DNA of 36,553 nt from an uncultured Lachnospiraceae bacterium (GTDB lineage Bacteria; Bacillota; Clostridia; Lachnospirales; Lachnospiraceae). This document shows, piece after piece, positions 32,068 to 36,553 of this stretch (its first letter is position 1; each line of letters starts with the position of its first letter). Both the position numbers and the translations under genes were made by a program. Below the pieces are notes generated by a model that searched no databases, had not been told where the DNA came from, and saw only the letters and a list, made by a program, of their open reading frames with translations. The stretch covers positions 1-36,553 of the forward strand of contig CAJTXP010000041.1 of assembly GCA_910583615.1 (NCBI GenBank), in the 5' to 3' direction.

Positions 32068-33861
32068 TTATTTTTGTGAGAGCAGCCATTCATGAAAGTG
32101 TTTTCGAATCAGGGTAAACGGTGCAGGCCCAAAATCCAGAAGGAAGGTGTGAAACGCTTTGGCATTAAAAGCGTCTCCCAGAACGTCTTCTGCTTCTTCT
32201 CTCATTTCTGAGATTTCCAGATATCCTACATAGTATTTCATATAGTTTGCCGGATCTTCGCAGACAATCTGGTAGAGAGATTCCGCGGCTTCCGGATTGT
32301 CAATGCCGAACAGATCCTTCATGAACTGTCCAAGTTCTTTCATGGTCATGCCTTCATAATTGACCTGATAATCCACAAGTGCATACAGGGCCAGATATGC
32401 AGATTCGTTAATGGCAAGAACCTCCGCCAGCTCCGGACGGGCCTGATCATCCCACTGATAAGCAAGATACTGGACATAGGTAGCCCAACCCTCTACATAA
32501 CAGGAAAAGCTCATCAGTGAACGAAGAAGACTGTGATTTACGGTATTGAAATAATTACACTGATACAGGTGCCCCGGATAGCCTTCATGTGCCATCACCG
32601 TATAGATGTCATTGCGCGCAGCGACTGAGGACTGGTTAATATAGATAAAATTTTCATTCTGCGTGTCGATTGGAGGAGACAGATAAAAGGCGGGGCTTGT
32701 GTACGGTTCCAGCGCTTCTGGAAGTGTCCGGACTTCATATGCATATGCGGGAACTTCCGGAAAATCAGCAGGCAGCTTTTTCTGCAGATCATCCAATGCA
32801 TCATGTGGATCCTGTACAGAGAAGTCAAATTGATAAAGTTCATGTATCAGTCCTGTATCCTGATTCATCAGTTCATGGGCGCGGTCCAGTTCTTTAAACA
32901 TTCGTTCTGTAATTGCATCCTTTAATGCTTTTGGATTCCGATATGAAGTATAGGTAGAAGATTTCAGCAGATATTCATAGTATTCTGCTCCATTTGGAAG
33001 GGAAGAAATGCCGGAAGGAAGCTCTGCATGTCCTTTCAGTTCTTCGAGTCCATCCGTCAGAGTTACATAGGCGTTAGTAAAGTCATTTTTCAGTATCTCT
33101 TCATTTCTCAGAATAAAAGCGTCCCGTTCATCCGAAGAAAGTTCTGTAAGGCTGTCAAGCCGTGAAAGAAAAGTTTCTGACATCATGCCGTTTTCCGGAG
33201 TATCCAGATAGACCTGACAGGAATCAAGCACGTCGTTGATTGTCTGGTCAGACAGAAAAATACCGACCTCTTCCTGTGCCCTGACATATTCCAGAAGCTG
33301 TTCATAATATTCATCAATGTCGGAGAGCAGATTCAGATAGTGATTCACATCTTCCGGCGTCCGGAAACTGTACTCGGCAAGGACAATGGGAAGTTCTACC
33401 TGAACGCCGCTGAGAGCAGAAAAAGGATAGTCATAGAGTAAAAACTTTTCTCCTTCCTGTTCAGTTTCCATATATTCCAGCAAAATGTCATAGTCCGTCT
33501 GAAGATCTAAAGACAGTGAACTGCGGTCAATGGAAAGAAGTTTTTCGTAATCTTCATGTAGCTCTGTATAATTTTCCTGAAGTGACGGAATGCTGTAGTC
33601 TCCCAGCGTATCCGGGTATTCAGTGATTCCATACGCTGTTGGATCCGTCAGCATGGAATGCATGGTCAGTCCGGAGCTGGTGACCGTGTCATAAAACAGA
33701 TCATTAATCATTTCCTGAAACAGTTCTTCCGAAGACGAATCAACCGGTGGAAGGGTGGCGTTCGGAGTTTCAGGGCTCTTCCTGGCACAGCCGATGAGAA
33801 GGAATGAGGCGGTCAGAAGGAGTGAAGGTATCCTTATGAAACTTATTTTTTTGATGTACAT
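32068..33861 (-). CDS. DUF885 family lipoprotein, probable metallopeptidase
   Basis: A 597-residue exported lipoprotein: a basic N-terminus, a hydrophobic core and lipobox LLIGC with Cys25. The DUF885 domain fills the rest. A zinc motif HEGYPGH begins at His425 with Glu426 and His431. A downstream Glu in CYVEGWATY is a likely third ligand, as in gluzincin-type peptidases. It is expected to be anchored outside the membrane and to cleave peptides. The start follows AGGGAG by nine bases, and it has its own extended -10 promoter. Monocistronic. Confidence 0.9.
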   Translation of the reverse strand: MYIKKISFIRIPSLLLTASFLLIGCARKSPETPNATLPPVDSSSEELFQEMINDLFYDTVTSSGLTMHSMLTDPTAYGITEYPDTLGDYSIPSLQENYTELHEDYEKLLSIDRSSLSLDLQTDYDILLEYMETEQEGEKFLLYDYPFSALSGVQVELPIVLAEYSFRTPEDVNHYLNLLSDIDEYYEQLLEYVRAQEEVGIFLSDQTINDVLDSCQVYLDTPENGMMSETFLSRLDSLTELSSDERDAFILRNEEILKNDFTNAYVTLTDGLEELKGHAELPSGISSLPNGAEYYEYLLKSSTYTSYRNPKALKDAITERMFKELDRAHELMNQDTGLIHELYQFDFSVQDPHDALDDLQKKLPADFPEVPAYAYEVRTLPEALEPYTSPAFYLSPPIDTQNENFIYINQSSVAARNDIYTVMAHEGYPGHLYQCNYFNTVNHSLLRSLMSFSCYVEGWATYVQYLAYQWDDQARPELAEVLAINESAYLALYALVDYQVNYEGMTMKELGQFMKDLFGIDNPEAAESLYQIVCEDPANYMKYYVGYLEISEMREEAEDVLGDAFNAKAFHTFLLDFGPAPFTLIRKHFHEWLLSQK

Positions 33862-33934
33862 AATATCATCTCCCTTTCATATTTTAAGCAGGGATCTGTT
33901 TTACCGGCATGTAACCAACAGGTCCGTTTTAAAT

Positions 33935-33963
33935 ATTATAACACATTTCATGCAGATCGTCGA
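33935..33963 (-). promoter_or_regulatory. Promoter of the DUF885 gene
   Basis: On the minus strand, TCGACG (33958-33963), 17 bp, TATAAT (33935-33940) with a TG one base upstream of the -10. Confidence 0.65.
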
Positions 33964-34116
33964 TTTTATTGAAAAGTAACGAAAAATTTATCTCTGGCGC
34001 TTTTTCTCCCATTTATGAGTTTCACAAGTATTTATATATTTGATTTTCCAGTCTGCCTGTATAACGGGGAATGACTGAAATATCAGAAAACAACTCTGGT
34101 TTGTCATGTTTTTGAC

Positions 34117-34145
34117 TTGACAGGTAAAGAGGGCTGTGATACAGT
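34117..34145 (+). promoter_or_regulatory. rpsB-tsf promoter
   Basis: TTGACA (34117-34122), 17 bp, TACAGT (34140-34145). The 426-bp gap 33862-34287 holds this promoter, the leftward promoter above and the structured leader; nothing else was recognised between 33964 and 34116. Confidence 0.65.
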
Positions 34146-34151
34146 ATATAA

Positions 34152-34287
34152 GGCTGTTTGCGCAGGCAGATCCTGCCAGACAGGCTTACGCAAATAATCA
34201 CGCGGACAGATTCGCAGGAGTGGTGCCCATGTGGTTCTCCTGGAAGAAAACGTCTGACGGAAGAGAAACCAAAACGGAGGAAGAAAA
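34152..34287 (+). promoter_or_regulatory. Structured leader of rpsB, candidate autoregulatory RNA
   Basis: The leader folds locally into an outer stem TTTGCG/CGCAAA (34157-34162 with 34189-34194) enclosing GGCAG/CTGCC (34165-34177). A second hairpin CAGGAG/CTCCTG (34215-34242) is framed by a short outer pairing (34207-34211 with 34252-34256). Ribosomal protein operons are often controlled by such leaders. Binding by S2 is inference. Confidence 0.45.
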
Positions 34288-35025
34288 ATGAGCGTAATTT
34301 CAATGAAACAGTTACTGGAAGCAGGTGTACATTTCGGCCATCAGACCAGAAGATGGAACCCGAAGATGGCAGAGTACATCTACACGGAGAGAAACAGCAT
34401 CTACATCATCGACCTGCAGAAGTCGGTGGGCAAAGTAGACGAGGCTTACAAGGCAGTGGCTGATATCGCTGCAGACGGCGGAAGCATTCTCTTTGTGGGA
34501 ACGAAGAAGCAGGCGCAGGATGCCATCGCTGCAGAGGCGGAGCGCTGCGGAATGTTCTATGTCAATGAGAGATGGCTGGGCGGCATGCTGACCAACTTCA
34601 AGACGATCCAGGGACGTATCAACAGATTAAAAGAGATCGAGACCATGGAAGAAGACGGAACATTTGATGTTCTGCCGAAGAAGGAAGTCATCGCTCTTAG
34701 AAAAGAGATGGAGAAGCTTCAGAAGAACCTTGGCGGAATCAAGGAGATGAAGAGAATTCCGGATGCGATCTTTGTCGTAGACCCGAAGAAAGAGAGAATC
34801 TGTGTACAGGAAGCGCATACGCTTGGCATTCCGCTGATTGGTATCTGTGATACCAACTGTGATCCGGAGGAGCTGGATTATGTGATCCCGGGCAATGACG
34901 ATGCGATCCGCGCAGTAAAACTGATCGTATCCAAGATGGCCGACGCCGTTGTGGAAGCAAGACAGGGCGAGGCGGAAGACGTAGAAGAAGGATACGAGGA
35001 TACAGATCAGGCAGAGGAGGAATAA
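34288..35025 (+). CDS. rpsB: 30S ribosomal protein S2
   Basis: A 245-residue S2 of normal length. It begins MSVISMKQLLEAGVHFGHQTRRWNPKM and has the conserved block VNERWLGGMLTNFKTI. It binds the body-head junction of the small subunit, held there with S1 where present. The C-terminal tail is acidic. It is followed four bases later by tsf, the usual pairing. Confidence 0.98.
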   Translation: MSVISMKQLLEAGVHFGHQTRRWNPKMAEYIYTERNSIYIIDLQKSVGKVDEAYKAVADIAADGGSILFVGTKKQAQDAIAAEAERCGMFYVNERWLGGMLTNFKTIQGRINRLKEIETMEEDGTFDVLPKKEVIALRKEMEKLQKNLGGIKEMKRIPDAIFVVDPKKERICVQEAHTLGIPLIGICDTNCDPEELDYVIPGNDDAIRAVKLIVSKMADAVVEARQGEAEDVEEGYEDTDQAEEE

Positions 35026-35029
35026 ATTC

Positions 35030-35968
35030 ATGGCTATTACAGCAGCAATGGTAAAAGAGTTAAGAGAGATGACCGGTGCAGGCATGATGGACTGTAAGAA
35101 GGCTCTGGCGGCTACCGAAGGCAATATGGAGGCTGCAGTGGACTTTCTGAGGGAGAAGGGTCTTGCGACTGCACAGAAAAAAGCAGGACGTATCGCTGCA
35201 GAGGGTATCGTAGCGACTGCCCTGACCGACGATGCGAAGAAAGCAGTTGTTGTGGAAGTGAATGCGGAGACGGACTTCGTGGCGAAAAATGAGAAATTCC
35301 AGGGCTACGTGGCAGAGGTTGCCACACAGGCGCTGAACACGACGGCGGCAGATATCGATGCATTTATGGAAGAGAGCTGGGCATCCGACAGCAGCAAGAC
35401 CGTGAAGGAAGCTCTGGCAGCTCAGATCGCCGTGATCGGCGAGAACATGAACATCCGTCGTTTCCAGCAGGTAAACGAGGAGAATGGCTTTGTTGCGTCC
35501 TACATCCATGCAGGCGGCAAGATCGGCGTTCTGGTTGATGTGGAAACGAATGTGGTCAGCGATGAGATTAAAGAGATGGCAAAGAACATTGCCATGCAGA
35601 TCGCAGCACTGAAGCCGGTTTACACCAACAGCAGTGAGGTGGACGAGGAGTACAAGGCTCATGAGCTGGAGATCATCAAGGCACAGATCGAGAACGATCC
35701 GAAGATGGCAGGAAAGCCGGAGAAGGTGATCAACGGCGCTGTTATGGGCCGTCTGAACAAGCAGCTCAAGGAGATCTGCCTGATGGATCAGGTCTACGTA
35801 AAAGCAGAGGATGGCAAGCAGCTGGTGTCCGCTTACGTGGCTCAGGTCGCAAAGGCAAACAGCGCAGACATTACCATCAAAGGTTTCGTACGTTATGAGA
35901 CCGGCGAAGGCCTGGAGAAGAAAAATGAGGACTTTGCGGCTGAAGTGGCGAAGCAGATGGGTATGTAA
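35030..35968 (+). CDS. tsf: Elongation factor Ts
   Basis: A 312-residue EF-Ts, the nucleotide exchange factor of EF-Tu. The N-terminal module reads VKELREMTGAGMMDCKKAL, and the core includes the TDFVAKNEKF segment that contacts EF-Tu. Length is normal for Firmicutes (about 295-315). It is co-transcribed with rpsB and closed by a terminator. Confidence 0.98.
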   Translation: MAITAAMVKELREMTGAGMMDCKKALAATEGNMEAAVDFLREKGLATAQKKAGRIAAEGIVATALTDDAKKAVVVEVNAETDFVAKNEKFQGYVAEVATQALNTTAADIDAFMEESWASDSSKTVKEALAAQIAVIGENMNIRRFQQVNEENGFVASYIHAGGKIGVLVDVETNVVSDEIKEMAKNIAMQIAALKPVYTNSSEVDEEYKAHELEIIKAQIENDPKMAGKPEKVINGAVMGRLNKQLKEICLMDQVYVKAEDGKQLVSAYVAQVAKANSADITIKGFVRYETGEGLEKKNEDFAAEVAKQMGM

Positions 35969-36005
35969 GCGAAGTTTGCATTTGAAATAACTGTATAAAA
36001 ATTAT

Positions 36006-36070
36006 AAGGCTCTGAATGCCTTGTAATCACGCATTTTCAAGTGATTATGAGGGATTCGGAGCCTTTTTCT
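36006..36070 (+). terminator. Terminator of rpsB-tsf
   Basis: An outer stem AAGGCTCTGAAT (36006-36017) pairs with 36054-36065. An inner TAATCAC/GTGATTA stem extends it, and TTTTT follows. Confidence 0.85.
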
Positions 36071-36273
36071 GTTCAAAAAAAGGTCAAGATGGAAATGCCG
36101 TCTTTTACCGTTAAAAACCGTCTAAAATCACTTCAAATTGAGTATTACTCAACAGCTTTGTTGAGTAAATTGGATACTCACAATCTTCGGCGAAGTTTAC
36201 TCAATTATCGTAATCCCTTAAAACTCATTTTCTCAAATCCTTCATAAATATTAAAAATTTAAGGAGATTAATT
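36071..36273 (+). promoter_or_regulatory. AT-rich region with repeated TTGAGTA half-sites
   Basis: No gene is supported here. A perfect palindrome TTGAGTA-T-TACTCAA (36138-36152) is followed by TTGAGTA (36161-36167), TACTCA (36175-36180) and TACTCAA (36198-36204). The spacing suggests cooperative binding of a regulator upstream of the next gene. Confidence 0.5.
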
Positions 36274-36553
36274 ATGGCAAATACAGCGTTAGGAGCAGAA
36301 AAAGAGAAAGCGATTATTTTTATCAGCGATGCACATGAAAAATTCTACTACGAGAAATTGAAAGAGGTCAGGTATCAGGACGTGTACCATAAAGCACTTG
36401 TATATTGTCTTGGTATCAGCGATGACACGAGAAGGAACATTTACAGTATCTATGATTTTAAGACAGGCTGCGTGAAAACGGAGTGCCTGCATGAAGGATG
36501 GCAGACCAGCGGGAGCTTAAAAGTAGTCAGGATGGCGTTTAACCTTTACTGCA
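36274..36553 (+). CDS. DUF6075-like protein, truncated by the window edge
   Basis: An ATG seven bases after AAGGAG opens a frame that runs off the window after 93 codons. The visible part includes HEKFYYEKLKEVRYQDVYHK, ALVYCLGISDDTRR, and the tail IYDFKTGCVKTECLHEGWQ followed by a KVVRMAFNLYC stretch. I recall this pattern from small DUF6075-type proteins of Clostridia, often found among conjugative element genes; that is from memory, not a search. Function unknown. Base composition just upstream is more AT-rich than the rpsB-tsf region. Confidence 0.75.
   Translation, partial: MANTALGAEKEKAIIFISDAHEKFYYEKLKEVRYQDVYHKALVYCLGISDDTRRNIYSIYDFKTGCVKTECLHEGWQTSGSLKVVRMAFNLYC

Noticed and set aside
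33901..33980. GAAAAGTAAC resembling the end of the 71-bp element
   Set aside because: Only the last ten bases match; the 60 bases upstream are AT-rich with no core or opposite end.
36041..36247. 68-codon plus-strand frame after tsf
   Set aside because: It begins inside the tsf terminator hairpin, lacks a ribosome site and runs through the TTGAGTA repeat region.
1..36553. CRISPR arrays, tRNA or rRNA genes, transposases
   Set aside because: No regularly spaced identical repeats, no cloverleaf or rRNA signature, and no transposase or integrase frame was recognised anywhere in the window.

Overview
The window reads as a chromosomal segment of an anaerobic, low-to-mid GC Firmicute of class Clostridia, most likely Lachnospiraceae. 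The evidence is the Gram-positive lipoprotein-type substrate binders, rubredoxin next to a flavodiiron protein, synthase-only small alarmone synthetase, diaminopimelate dehydrogenase, AsnA, a FliB-family protein, strong AGGAGG ribosome binding sites and consensus sigma-A promoters. The genus is not fixed by the sequence.

Layout. (1) 1-6850: an Asp/Glu-racemase-like gene, a LysR regulator, and a divergent five-gene operon (TIM-barrel sugar isomerase/epimerase, zinc dehydrogenase, TRAP transporter DctP-DctQ-DctM), which looks like uptake and oxidation of a carboxylated or polyol substrate. (2) 6885-9505: two unrecognised genes, an exported protein whose signal peptide is out of frame with its start codon, and a 366-residue cytoplasmic protein. 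(3) 9732-11492: a half-size ABC exporter. (4) 11514-18580: a gmu-like gluco/mannooligosaccharide PTS locus (GntR repressor, GH1 phospho-glucosidase, IIC, IIB, IIA, ROK kinase, ManA fused to a second ROK domain). In this copy the GH1 has an internal deletion that removes the nucleophile region, and IIC carries a one-base frameshift, so the pathway looks broken. (5) 18608-21591, leftward: a small helical protein, PfkB fructokinase, GreA, AsnA. (6) 21854-25617: nitrilase-family amidase and RelQ-type synthetase, then rubredoxin, Crp/Fnr regulator and flavodiiron protein, an oxygen/NO detoxification set. (7) 25970-31915: DUF362 protein, HflX, GNAT acetyltransferase, methionine aminopeptidase, FliB-like protein, Ddh. 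(8) 32068-33861, leftward: DUF885 lipoprotein metallopeptidase. (9) 34117-36070: rpsB-tsf with a structured leader and a terminator. (10) 36071-36553: an AT-rich stretch with repeated TTGAGTA half-sites and the start of a DUF6075-like gene, possibly the edge of a mobile element.

The most unusual features are a family of 71-bp elements with 14-bp terminal inverted repeats (two good copies and two degenerate ones, all intergenic), the ManA-ROK fusion, the decayed gmu-like operon, a perfect 14-bp palindrome between the -35 and -10 of the rubredoxin promoter, and a 44-bp almost loopless palindrome between ddh and the DUF885 gene. No tRNA, rRNA, CRISPR array or complete insertion sequence was seen. 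The one-base frameshifts lie at short homopolymers, so a sequencing or assembly indel cannot be excluded for them. It would not explain the GH1 deletion.
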